12,083 nucleotides of DNA from an uncultured Oscillospiraceae bacterium (GTDB taxonomy: Bacteria; Bacillota; Clostridia; Oscillospirales; Acutalibacteraceae). Shown here piece by piece: positions 1 through 6,091 of this stretch. The stretch is taken from positions 1-12,083 of the forward strand of contig URQJ01000043.1 of assembly GCA_900549945.1 (NCBI GenBank), in the 5' to 3' direction. Position numbers and translations under genes: made by a program. The notes below the pieces were generated by a model. It was not told where the DNA came from. It worked only from the letters and a program-made list of their open reading frames with translations, and did not search any database. How positions within the stretch are numbered: position 1 is the stretch's first letter; each line of letters opens with the position of its first letter.

Positions 1-1
1 G

Positions 2-646
2 CCTGTCGCCTTTGACCCGATGGGCGGCGTGAACCCCGGCGAGCCGATCGCCGAAAACGCCACCTACGGCGACGTGAGCAAGCTCGTCCAGCAGAATTCC
101 GGCTACTATATGGCGGTGTTCAAGAACATGAACACGTATAAGCGCGGCAAATTCAATTTCTCCGCCTTCCTGTTTTCGGGCGGCTGGTTCCTGTACCGCA
201 AGCAGTATAAGCCGGGCATTTTGCTCACAGCGGCGATGCTCCTCTTGTATATCGGCTCGATGCTGCTCTCATACTTCGCGCTGAACCCGATCATGCTCAC
301 AGCGCTCGACACGGCGGGGATCTCCTACAGCGACGCCACCTATTTACAGCTCATGAGCGCGCTCACGCAGTATCTCTCGGATAACCCGGCACAGTACGTG
401 CTTTTCTGCCTGCCGCTTCTCCTGTACGCGCTGATGCTCAGCATCATGGTTTTCTCCGGCATCCGCGCAAACCGCATGTATATGAAGCACTGCATCCGCA
501 CCGTGCAGGAAATCAAGCGCACCAGCCACAGTGAAGATGACGCGGCAGCCGCCTATTCTGCGCGCGGCGGTGTCAACACGGCGGTGGCTTTCTGCCTGCT
601 CGGCTGTTACCTCGTCACGCGCTGGATCCCCCTGTTTTTCCTATAA
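2..646 (+). CDS. DUF2628-like membrane protein, 5'-truncated
   Basis: This reading frame is open to the window edge, so the N-terminus is missing and the internal ATG at 20 should not be taken as the start. The visible 214 residues begin with a PMGGVNP stretch, then an acidic segment with a NSGYYMAVFKNM motif, and then FNFSAFLFSGGWFLYRKQY. The pattern 'aromatic-rich AFLF..GWFLYRK.Y before a membrane segment' is the hallmark I associate with the DUF2628 family, often found behind an N-terminal zinc ribbon that would lie off the window. Three hydrophobic stretches follow, roughly visible residues 67-92, 130-155 and 192-214, the last ending at the C-terminus (WIPLFFL). The product is therefore probably an integral membrane protein with unknown function. 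No partner gene is visible on its left. The family call rests on motif recognition only. Confidence 0.75.
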   Translation, partial: PVAFDPMGGVNPGEPIAENATYGDVSKLVQQNSGYYMAVFKNMNTYKRGKFNFSAFLFSGGWFLYRKQYKPGILLTAAMLLLYIGSMLLSYFALNPIMLTALDTAGISYSDATYLQLMSALTQYLSDNPAQYVLFCLPLLLYALMLSIMVFSGIRANRMYMKHCIRTVQEIKRTSHSEDDAAAAYSARGGVNTAVAFCLLGCYLVTRWIPLFFL

Positions 647-649
647 TCC

Positions 650-673
650 GGGCCGTGCACGCGGCCGCCTTTC
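650..673 (+). terminator. Weak hairpin after the DUF2628-like gene
   Basis: Four bases after the TAA stop, GGCCG (651-655) can pair with CGGCC (662-666) around a 6-nt loop, followed by only CCTTTCCC. The stem is short and the T tract poor, so this is at best a weak or factor-assisted terminator. Confidence 0.25.
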
Positions 674-691
674 CCAGAAGCCGGACGGGCT

Positions 692-720
692 TTGACAAAC
701 CGCCCGGCTTCCTGTATAAT
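692..720 (+). promoter_or_regulatory. galU promoter (exact sigma-A consensus)
   Basis: TTGACA at 692-697 and TATAAT at 715-720 are separated by exactly 17 bp, matching the housekeeping consensus in both hexamers. The start site should fall near 727, giving a leader of about 55 nt to the galU ATG at 782. An 8-bp perfect inverted repeat, GAAGCCGG (677-684) and CCGGCTTC (704-711), straddles the -35 element and could be an operator or just a hairpin; it has no T tract and so is not a terminator. Confidence 0.9.
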
Positions 721-781
721 GCAGGGTAATACAATACGAAGCCGGCGCTGCGAAATGCGCCGCAAGAAGGATGGAAATACC

Positions 782-1657
782 ATGATTCAGAAAGTCAGAA
801 AGGCCGTTATTCCGGCCGCCGGCCTCGGCACGCGCGTGCTGCCCGCCTCGAAGGCCATGCCGAAGGAGATGCTTCCCATCGTCGATAAGCCCGCGATCCA
901 GTACATCGTGGAGGAGGCGGTGCGCGCCGGCATCACGGATATTCTCATCATAACGAACCGCGGCAAAACGCTGCTTGAGGACCATTTCGACCGCACCCCG
1001 GAGCTGGAAGAGCGGCTGCTCGCCGGCGGCAAAAAAGAGGTGTACGACGAGGTCGTCGGCCTCGCCCACCTCGCGAACATCTGCTACATCCGCCAGAAGG
1101 AGACGCGCGGCCTCGGCCATGCGATCGCCTGCGCGAAGGCGTTCGTCGGCGACGAGCCCTTTGCCGTGCTCTACGGCGACGACGTCATCCTCGGCGAGGA
1201 CCCGGCCTGCGGGCAGCTGATCCGGGCGTATGAAGCGCTCGGTCTCGGCGTTGTCGGCGTCAAGGAGGTCTCGGAGGAGGCCATCCAGCGGTATTCCTCC
1301 CTCAAGGTCGAGCCGATCCGCAACAACTGGTTCCGCTGCACCGACATGATCGAAAAGCCCTCGAAAGACAAGATCCTCTCGCTCTACTCGATCCTCGGCC
1401 GCTGCGTGCTGCCGCCGAAGATTTTCGAGATCCTCGAGCACACCGCGCCGGGCGCAGGCGGCGAGATCCAGCTGACAGACGCCATGTGCGAGCTCGCCCG
1501 CAGCGAGGGCATGACCGCCGTGGACTTCACCGGCAAGCGCTACGATATGGGCAATAAGCTCGGCATCATGCAGGCGCAGGTGGAGGCCGCTCTGCAGCAC
1601 CCCGAGATCGGCGCCGAATTCCGGGCCTATCTGAAAGAAATTGCCGAAACACTTTGA
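782..1657 (+). CDS. galU: UTP--glucose-1-phosphate uridylyltransferase
   Basis: GalU makes UDP-glucose from UTP and glucose-1-phosphate in the cytoplasm, feeding cell-wall glycopolymers, glycolipids and galactose metabolism. The 291-residue product has the usual family length. The nucleotidyltransferase signature is at the N-terminus: AAGLGTR (residues 12-18) followed by KAMPKEMLPIVDKP (24-37). LYGDD (130-134), EKP (191-193), GGEIQLTDA (226-234) and GKRYDMGNKLG (251-261) are the other conserved GalU blocks. The frame is open upstream to 692, but that position is inside the -35 promoter element. The ATG at 782 starts the conserved MIQKVRKAVIPAAG and lies about 11 nt after AGAAGG (765-770). The gene is monocistronic: its own consensus promoter lies upstream and a terminator starts 2 bp after the stop. 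Confidence 0.96.
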   Translation: MIQKVRKAVIPAAGLGTRVLPASKAMPKEMLPIVDKPAIQYIVEEAVRAGITDILIITNRGKTLLEDHFDRTPELEERLLAGGKKEVYDEVVGLAHLANICYIRQKETRGLGHAIACAKAFVGDEPFAVLYGDDVILGEDPACGQLIRAYEALGLGVVGVKEVSEEAIQRYSSLKVEPIRNNWFRCTDMIEKPSKDKILSLYSILGRCVLPPKIFEILEHTAPGAGGEIQLTDAMCELARSEGMTAVDFTGKRYDMGNKLGIMQAQVEAALQHPEIGAEFRAYLKEIAETL

Positions 1658-1658
1658 G

Positions 1659-1704
1659 AAAAAACGCCATGCGGGGGAAATTTCCCTTGACTTGGCGTTT
1701 TTTT
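1659..1704 (+). terminator. galU intrinsic terminator
   Basis: AAAAAACGCCA (1659-1669) pairs with TGGCGTTTTTT (1693-1703), and the stem runs straight into the T tract. Inside it lies a second perfect palindrome, GGGAAATTTCCC (1675-1686). The A-rich left arm means the element can also terminate in the opposite direction. Its right arm overlaps the rpsF promoter. Confidence 0.85.
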
Positions 1705-1714
1705 ATGGTATAAT
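1687..1714 (+). promoter_or_regulatory. rpsF-ssb-rpsR operon promoter
   Basis: TTGACT (1687-1692) and TATAAT (1709-1714) lie 16 bp apart, with an extended -10 TG at 1706-1707. The -35 lies in the loop of the galU terminator and the spacer contains the terminator's right arm and T tract, so the two elements are interlocked. The start site should be near 1720-1722, giving a leader of about 113 nt. Confidence 0.85.
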
Positions 1715-1724
1715 ATTTTTGTTA

Positions 1725-1810
1725 GTGCGCTTTGCTTCGGATGACCGCAAAAGCGGATTGGAATACAAAGCCGCGCCGACAATCCTTGCTCCGTTTTAAA
1801 GGACGGGGCC
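1725..1810 (+). promoter_or_regulatory. S6:S18 ribosomal-protein leader (autoregulatory RNA)
   Basis: The rpsF leader folds into a stem in which GCG (1727-1729) pairs with CGC (1774-1776) and CTTTG (1730-1734) with CAAAG (1766-1770), leaving CCG (1771-1773) as a three-base bulge. A small hairpin CCGC-AAAA-GCGG (1745-1756) sits inside. A bulged CCG next to an internal hairpin is the known signature of the S6:S18 leader family, which mimics the 16S rRNA binding site of the S6:S18 dimer and lets excess protein repress its own operon. A second hairpin, 1788-1794 with 1803-1809 (one G-T pair), stands about 11 nt before the AGGAGG ribosome site and could be the switching element. The pairing was done by eye. 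Confidence 0.75.
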
Positions 1811-1834
1811 AAAGTCCAAAAGGAGGTGCAAACC

Positions 1835-2242
1835 ATGACAGAGGTAAAGAACAAGTACGAAACCGTGCTCGTCCTCTCCGCAAAGCTCGGTGAGGAGGGC
1901 AGCGCAGAGCTGGTTGAAAAGTTCAAGGCGCTGATTGCGAAACACGGCACTGTCGAAGGCGTTGACGATTGGGGCAAGAGAAGACTTGCATACCCGATCA
2001 ACAAGGAGACGGAGGGCTACTACACCCTCATCAACTTCGAGAGCACGCCGGACTTCACGGCTGAGCTGGACAGACGCTACAAGATCACCGACGGCGTCAT
2101 CCGCTCCATCATCATCAAGAAGGACCCGCGTTTTGCAAATGCTGCTGCGAAGCCGCGCAAAGCCGCTGAGCCGAAGCCGATCGACGTGGAGGCTGTTGCA
2201 GCCGAAGCCGTTGAGGCTAAGGAAGAATCCGCTGCAGAATAA
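1835..2242 (+). CDS. rpsF: 30S ribosomal protein S6
   Basis: S6 binds the central domain of 16S rRNA as a dimer with S18, which is encoded two genes downstream. Residues 8-15 (YETVLVLS) start the first beta strand; WGKRRLAYPINK (46-57) and the C-terminal YKITDGVIRSIIIKKD block are typical S6 motifs. The 135-residue product is about 40 residues longer than a minimal S6. The extra C-terminal tail after FANAAAK is rich in Ala, Glu, Lys and Pro and ends in ESAAE, a common extension in Firmicutes and Actinobacteria. The ATG at 1835 lies 8 nt after a perfect AGGAGG (1821-1826). A GTG at 1826 overlaps this ribosome site and is not credible as the start. It is the first gene of rpsF-ssb-rpsR and is probably controlled by the leader at 1725-1810. 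Confidence 0.97.
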   Translation: MTEVKNKYETVLVLSAKLGEEGSAELVEKFKALIAKHGTVEGVDDWGKRRLAYPINKETEGYYTLINFESTPDFTAELDRRYKITDGVIRSIIIKKDPRFANAAAKPRKAAEPKPIDVEAVAAEAVEAKEESAAE

Positions 2243-2274
2243 GTTTTTGGAATGACGAAAGAGAGTTGTTACCT

Positions 2275-2793
2275 ATGTTGAATGTCGCAGTTGTTATGGG
2301 CAGACTGGTGGCTGACCCGGAGCTCCGCCACACACCGAGCGACGTCGCCGTTACGAGCTTCACGCTCGCCGTCGACCGTTCCTACGTTAAATCCGGCACA
2401 GAGCGCCAGACCGATTTCATCGATATCGTCGCATGGCGCGGCACGGCGGATTTCGTATGCAAATACTTCCGCAAAGGCCAGATGATGGCGGTTCACGGCT
2501 CCATTCAGACGCGCACCTATACCGACAAGGACGGCAACAAGCGCAAGGCTTTTGAGATTGTTGCGGACGACGTCAATTTTGCGGATTCCAAACGCAATTC
2601 CGACGGCGGCTCGAATTACGGCAGCAACAACAGCTACGGCGGCTCGTCCTATGGCGGCAATTACAATAGCGGTAACAGCACGGCCGGAAACGAGATGCAG
2701 CGCCCGGCTTACAGCGAACCCGCCCCCACCTATTCGAGCGGGAACAGCGGGGATTTCGAGGAGATCATCGGCGACGACGATTTGCCGTTCTGA
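2275..2793 (+). CDS. ssb: Single-stranded DNA-binding protein
   Basis: SSB coats single-stranded DNA during replication and repair and recruits partners through its C-terminal tip. The N-terminal OB fold spans roughly residues 1-105, starting MLNVAVVMGRLVADPELR and containing FIDIVAWRGTADFVCKYFRKG and the basic strand GNKRKAFEIVADDV. Residues about 108-160 form a flexible linker of Gly, Ser, Asn and Tyr. The last six residues, DDDLPF, are the canonical acidic interaction tip, so the 172-residue protein is complete. The ATG at 2275 is chosen because conserved SSB sequence starts there. A TTG at 2266 would add only three residues, and the ribosome site is weak (GAAAGAGAG, about 2257-2265). Lying between rpsF and rpsR is the classical arrangement and ties its expression to the S6:S18 operon. 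Confidence 0.97.
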   Translation: MLNVAVVMGRLVADPELRHTPSDVAVTSFTLAVDRSYVKSGTERQTDFIDIVAWRGTADFVCKYFRKGQMMAVHGSIQTRTYTDKDGNKRKAFEIVADDVNFADSKRNSDGGSNYGSNNSYGGSSYGGNYNSGNSTAGNEMQRPAYSEPAPTYSSGNSGDFEEIIGDDDLPF

Positions 2794-2834
2794 TGCGCTC
2801 CGCAACAATGATTTAAAAGAAGGAGGCTTTCGCA

Positions 2835-3086
2835 ATGGCAGACAGACCGGAGAGAGATAACCGCCGCGGCGGACGCAAGGGCCGCAGAAAAGTTTGCAGC
2901 TTCTGCGTGGACAAGGCGGAATATATCGATTACAAGGATGTTGCCAAGCTTCGCCGTTTTATTTCTGAAAGAGGAAAGATCCTGCCCAGAAGAGTTACGG
3001 GAACTTGTGCACACCACCAGCGTGGCCTGACGGTCGCTATCAAGCGTGCTCGTCACCTCGCGCTCCTGCCTTTCAGCAGCGACTGA
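2835..3086 (+). CDS. rpsR: 30S ribosomal protein S18
   Basis: S18 forms a dimer with S6 on the platform of the 30S subunit. The 83-residue product has the basic N-terminus ([10 protein letters not shown]) and the conserved core [20 protein letters not shown] and [16 protein letters not shown], followed by [13 protein letters not shown]. Cys21 and Cys24 (CSFC) with Cys58 and His61 (CAHH) form a plausible four-ligand zinc site, so this is the zinc-binding ('C+') form of S18 rather than the Cys-free form. AGGAGG at 2821-2826 lies 8 nt before the ATG. It is the last gene of the operon, followed by a strong terminator 23 bp after the stop. Confidence 0.97.
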   Translation: MADRPERDNRRGGRKGRRKVCSFCVDKAEYIDYKDVAKLRRFISERGKILPRRVTGTCAHHQRGLTVAIKRARHLALLPFSSD

Positions 3087-3109
3087 TTCGCAGGCAATAC
3101 GGTTTACGA

Positions 3110-3145
3110 GGGAGACTTTTTCAAAAAAGTCTCCCTTTTACTTTT
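3110..3145 (+). terminator. rpsF-ssb-rpsR operon terminator
   Basis: GGGAGACTTTTT (3110-3121) pairs with AAAAAGTCTCCC (3124-3135), then TTTTACTTTT. The stem is perfect and strong; the terminal A-T pairs would open to form the loop. A further small hairpin CGGGC-GCAT-GCCCG (3146-3159) follows directly before the ribosome site of the next gene. Confidence 0.9.
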
Positions 3146-3175
3146 CGGGCGCATGCCCGCCGAAAGGAGAATTCC

Positions 3176-3982
3176 ATGCTGATATTCGACATGCACACCC
3201 ACTGCTTCCCCGACGCGCTTGCGCCGAAGGCCCTGCCGCGCCTCGCGGAGATCAGCCGCTGCACCTACCACGGCGACGGCACCTACGGCAGCCTCTGCGA
3301 GGAGGCCGCGGCCGCCGGGTGCGCGGGCTTTATGATTTTGCATATCGCGACGAAGCCGTCGCAGATGACCTCCGTCAACAATTTCGCGGCCGCCTGCCAA
3401 AAGGGAAACGCCTACTGCTTCGGCAGCGTCTACCCCACCGCCGAAAACGCCGTGGACGAGCTGCACCGCATTAAGGCGCTCGGGCTCAAGGGCGTGAAAT
3501 TCCACCCCGACTATCAGGAATTTTTCATCGATGATCCGGCGGTGTTTCCGGTCTACGAGGCCGCCGCTGCGCTCGGCCTGCCCGTCGTCTTTCACGCCGG
3601 GCGCGACCCGTATTCTCCGGAAGTCGTGCACTGCACGCCGAAGATGCTCGCCGAAATCGCGGGCCGCTTCCCCGCGCTCCAAATCATCGGCGCGCATATG
3701 GGCGGCATGGAGATGGACGCGGACGTGGAGCGCTATGTGATCGGCAAGCCGAATATCCTGCTCGACACCGCCTTCGCGACGCGCTCGCTCACGCCGGAGC
3801 GCTGCGGCGCGCTGATTCGAAAGCACGGCGCGGACAAGGTATTTTTCGCCACAGATTTCCCATGGAGCACCGTTTCCGCCGAATACGCGCTGCTCCGGCA
3901 GGCCGGGCTCTCCGAGGCGGAACTCGAAATGATCTGCCACGGCAACGCGGAGCGCTTCTTCGGCATCACGCTTTCAGCGTAG
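3176..3982 (+). CDS. Amidohydrolase family protein (amidohydrolase-2 type)
   Basis: The 268-residue product is a metal-dependent TIM-barrel hydrolase or decarboxylase of the amidohydrolase-2 type. The signatures run in order: HTH at residues 7-9 in MLIFDMHTHCF (the HxH metal site), GVKFHPDYQ with a conserved His in the middle, PVVFHAGRDPY, IIGAHMGG, and FATDFPW near the C-terminus, where the Asp is the usual catalytic residue. The family includes uracil/orotate-type, salicylate and gamma-resorcylate enzymes as well as many of unknown substrate, so no substrate is assigned. The ATG at 3176 is preferred because AAAGGAG (3163-3169) lies 6 nt upstream and HxH must be near the N-terminus. The longer frame back to 3005 runs through rpsR and its terminator and is not real. 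I see no promoter of its own, so read-through from the ribosomal operon is possible. It overlaps the convergent SprT-like gene by 9 bp. Confidence 0.88.
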   Translation: MLIFDMHTHCFPDALAPKALPRLAEISRCTYHGDGTYGSLCEEAAAAGCAGFMILHIATKPSQMTSVNNFAAACQKGNAYCFGSVYPTAENAVDELHRIKALGLKGVKFHPDYQEFFIDDPAVFPVYEAAAALGLPVVFHAGRDPYSPEVVHCTPKMLAEIAGRFPALQIIGAHMGGMEMDADVERYVIGKPNILLDTAFATRSLTPERCGALIRKHGADKVFFATDFPWSTVSAEYALLRQAGLSEAELEMICHGNAERFFGITLSA

Positions 3983-4450
3983 CCGCAGCAGTTTGCCGCC
4001 GCACCGGCAGCGGTAGCGCCCCGGCTCGCGGACCGACCGGCTCATCCGTTGCCTTGGAAACAGTGTGCCGCAGGCCGCGCATTGCAGGAGATACGGCGCT
4101 TCGCGCGGCGCCTCGGGCACCAGCGCATACTGCGCCGTGCGCGCAATCAAATACCCATACCGCTCTCTCATCCGCGCCGCATACTGCTTCCAGAGCGGCC
4201 CGTGGTTCATGCAGCCCGGGCAGGTGTGCAGCACCTCATGGGCCAAAACGGTATACACAAACGAGCTGTCCGCATGCACGAGATGCGCGGACAGCTCGAT
4301 TTCATACCACCCGTTTTTGCAGATGCAGCGCCCATACCGCTTTTTTGCGCGCGTATTCAGCCGCACCTGCGGGTCGATCCGCGCGGCGGCCGGAATGCCC
4401 GCGGCGCACACCTGCTCCAGAACCGCCCGCAGCATCGCGTCAAAATCCAT
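3974..4450 (-). CDS. SprT-like zinc metalloprotease-fold protein
   Basis: The protein carries HEVLH (residues 71-75 from the chosen start) followed by CPGCMNHGPLW, in which the third His precedes Gly. This HExxH...HG arrangement is the SprT/SprT-like metallopeptidase signature, related to the Spartan protease. A C-terminal zinc ribbon follows: CAAC (124-127) and CRC (148-150). The 158-residue length is normal for small bacterial SprT-like proteins. Two Met codons compete: the one at 4456 is only 3 nt from AAAGGGG (4460-4466), whereas the one at 4450 has a 9-nt spacing and is preferred. Its 3' end overlaps the amidohydrolase gene by 9 bp, tail to tail. The gene diverges from the GH18 gene. A role in protein turnover or stress is suggested by family, but the substrate is unknown. 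Confidence 0.85.
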   Translation of the reverse strand: MDFDAMLRAVLEQVCAAGIPAAARIDPQVRLNTRAKKRYGRCICKNGWYEIELSAHLVHADSSFVYTVLAHEVLHTCPGCMNHGPLWKQYAARMRERYGYLIARTAQYALVPEAPREAPYLLQCAACGTLFPRQRMSRSVREPGRYRCRCGGKLLRLR

Positions 4451-4472
4451 CTTCATCGCCCCCTTTGCCCCT

Positions 4473-4500
4473 ATTATAGCACAACGCCCGCAGGAAGCAA
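4473..4500 (-). promoter_or_regulatory. Promoter of the SprT-like gene
   Basis: On the minus strand, TATAAT (4473-4478) is preceded by TGC, an extended -10. TTGCTT (4495-4500) is a poor -35 at 16 bp. The leader would be only about 15 nt. This promoter is back to back with the GH18 promoter, whose -35 starts at 4505. Confidence 0.6.
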
Positions 4501-4504
4501 ACGG

Positions 4505-4533
4505 TTGACTTCCCGCCCGCCATTGGCTATAAT
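4505..4533 (+). promoter_or_regulatory. Promoter of the GH18 gene
   Basis: TTGACT (4505-4510) and TATAAT (4528-4533) are 17 bp apart, a one-mismatch fit to the sigma-A consensus. The start site would lie near 4540, about 29 nt before the ATG at 4569. No operator-like repeat is evident, so expression may be largely constitutive. Confidence 0.85.
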
Positions 4534-4568
4534 AAGAGCAGGAATGAACCGGAAAGGAATCGTGTTTT

Positions 4569-5582
4569 ATGGAATATTATTCGATCGGCTACATTACAAA
4601 CCCGAAAATGCCGGACGTGACGCAGGACGACGTATCGAAGCTCACGCACATTAACCTCGCCTTCGGCCTCGTCAAGGACGGCCTGCTCGACACGCACCAG
4701 CTCACAAACATCGGCTGCATCGAGCAGTTCCGCCGTTGGAACCCGGCGGTCAAGATCGTGCTCTCCGTCGGCGGCTGGGGCGCGGGCGGCTTCTCGACGA
4801 TGGCGATGACCGACGCGGGACGGCGCGCCTTTGCGGCCTCCTGCCTCGATTACATCAACGCGCACGGGCTTGACGGCATCGACATCGACTGGGAGTACCC
4901 CTGCAACGATTCGGCCGGCATCGACGCCGACCCGCGCGACAGGGAGAACTACACGGCGCTTTTGCAGGCGCTGCGCGATGCGCTCGGCCAGAACCGCATC
5001 GTCTCGCTCGCGGCCGGCGCCGGCGACTACTTCGTGCGCGACACCGAAATGGATAAAGTGGCGAAGATCGTCGATTACGTCCAGCTCATGACCTACGACA
5101 TGCGCAACGGCGCTACGACGCAGGCCGGCCACCACGCGGCGCTCGGCGCTTCAAAGGGCGACGACAACAAGACCAGCACGCGCTACATTGTCGACCTGTT
5201 CCACAGCGCCGGCGTGCCGCTGCGCAAGCTCATCGTCGGCATCGCGTTCTACGGCCGCAGCTTCTCCGGCGTGCCAAACGTCAACAACGGCCTGCTGCAG
5301 CCGGCAGGCAGCGTCGGCGAATACGGCCCGGAGTACAAGGATTTGACCGAGGAATTCCGCCGTGCCGGCAATTTTACCGAGTATTGGGACGCGGACGCCG
5401 AGGCCTCGTACCTCTGGAACGGCAGCGATTTCATCAGCTTTGAGTCGCCCGAGGCGGTGCGCCGCAAGTGTGTATACACAAAGGAAAAGGGCCTGCTCGG
5501 CGTCATGTACTGGGAGCACGCCGCAGATACCACGCGCGAGCTGCTCGGCGTGATCGCCTCTGTCATGCAGGACAAAAGCTGA
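4569..5582 (+). CDS. Cytoplasmic GH18 glycoside hydrolase (chitinase-like)
   Basis: This 337-residue protein is a single GH18 catalytic domain. SVGGWG (66-71) is the SxGG block, DGIDIDWEY (102-110) is the DxxDxDxE catalytic motif with Glu109 as the acid, and QLMTYDM and FYGRSF followed by GVMYWEH near the C-terminus are further conserved GH18 strands. GH18 enzymes cleave beta-1,4 GlcNAc linkages (chitin, chito-oligosaccharides, or the chitobiose core of N-glycans) by substrate-assisted catalysis. There is no signal peptide, carbohydrate-binding module or anchor; the protein starts directly with the first barrel strand MEYYSIGYI. It is therefore probably cytoplasmic and acts on imported oligosaccharides or internal material. 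AAAGGA (4553-4558) lies 10 nt before the ATG. It is monocistronic, between its own promoter and a terminator. Substrate is not determinable by eye. Confidence 0.92.
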   Translation: MEYYSIGYITNPKMPDVTQDDVSKLTHINLAFGLVKDGLLDTHQLTNIGCIEQFRRWNPAVKIVLSVGGWGAGGFSTMAMTDAGRRAFAASCLDYINAHGLDGIDIDWEYPCNDSAGIDADPRDRENYTALLQALRDALGQNRIVSLAAGAGDYFVRDTEMDKVAKIVDYVQLMTYDMRNGATTQAGHHAALGASKGDDNKTSTRYIVDLFHSAGVPLRKLIVGIAFYGRSFSGVPNVNNGLLQPAGSVGEYGPEYKDLTEEFRRAGNFTEYWDADAEASYLWNGSDFISFESPEAVRRKCVYTKEKGLLGVMYWEHAADTTRELLGVIASVMQDKS

Positions 5583-5600
5583 GCCCCCGCCGAATACAGC

Positions 5601-5645
5601 AAAAGATCGGGACGCTGTTTTTCACAGTGCCCCGATCTTTTTGTA
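5601..5645. terminator. Bidirectional terminator between GH18 and DUF2383-like genes
   Basis: AAAGATCGGG (5602-5611) pairs with CCCGATCTTT (5631-5640), with further partial pairing of the inner bases, followed by TTTTT on the plus strand. A-rich bases on the left allow termination of the convergent minus-strand gene as well. It lies 18 bp after the GH18 stop and 6 bp beyond the stop of the minus-strand gene. Confidence 0.85.
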
Positions 5646-5651
5646 TTTTGT

Positions 5652-6086
5652 TCAGAGAAAGCCGCGGATATCTATCACGAGCTTTTCCTCCAGATTGATA
5701 AGCCGCTTCGTGATGTCCTTCGCCCGTTCCTCCGCCGCCTCGTATTCGTTGAGGTAGCGGTTGAGCGATTTCACACCCATATTGCAGCCGTCCGTCATCA
5801 GGTCGGCGATCGTCTCGTCTGAATCATCCACCGCGAGCTTCACGTTCGTTTTCATCCATGACATGCCTTTTGCCATCGCGTTCGGCGCCTTGCCCTCGTC
5901 GTGGTAGCGGTTGAGCATGCCCTGAATCTCCGTACCGAGCTTCTCGTGCTCCGCCCTGCAATCCTCGAGGTACTGCCGCAGCGCGCCGCCCTTCACGTGC
6001 GGCAGAACATCGCTGATCGAGGCCGTTCCCATTTTGATGCCGGCGTCGCACTCGCGCAGCAATCGCACCGTATCCTGTTCGATCAT
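5652..6086 (-). CDS. Small helical ferritin-like protein (DUF2383-like)
   Basis: The 144-residue product is predicted to be almost entirely helical. It begins MIEQDTVRLLRECDAGIKMG, continues with an EDCRAEHEKLG helix and a conserved-looking YHDEGK and NAMAKGMSWMKTNVKLA segment, and ends with two long amphipathic helices. The pattern resembles DUF2383/ferritin-like four-helix-bundle proteins that are frequent in Clostridia; Glu12, Glu46, His47 and acidic residues in the later helices could be metal ligands. Neither the family call nor metal binding is certain. The ATG at 6086 has AAAGGAG 8 nt upstream. A GTG at 6095 overlaps that ribosome site and is less likely. The ribosome site lies in the last codons of the upstream hydrolase gene, whose stop is 5 nt away, so the two are co-transcribed and perhaps translationally coupled. 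Confidence 0.8.
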   Translation of the reverse strand: MIEQDTVRLLRECDAGIKMGTASISDVLPHVKGGALRQYLEDCRAEHEKLGTEIQGMLNRYHDEGKAPNAMAKGMSWMKTNVKLAVDDSDETIADLMTDGCNMGVKSLNRYLNEYEAAEERAKDITKRLINLEEKLVIDIRGFL

Positions 6087-6091
6087 ACCAA

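Noticed and set aside
771..785. Four-codon frame whose stop overlaps the galU ATG
   Set aside because: ATG at 771 directly abuts AGAAGG and has no usable ribosome-site spacing, so translation of this frame is unlikely.
641..1600. Long open frame antisense to galU (319 codons)
   Set aside because: It mirrors the GC-rich third codon positions of galU, has no ribosome site or family motif, and extends through the galU promoter.
3005..3175. N-terminal extension of the amidohydrolase
   Set aside because: The extension overlaps rpsR and its terminator. The HxH motif and ribosome site fix the start at 3176.
3104..3940. 278-codon minus-strand frame under the amidohydrolase
   Set aside because: It is an antisense shadow, and its end lies in the rpsR terminator. 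The plus strand has the metal-binding motifs in order.
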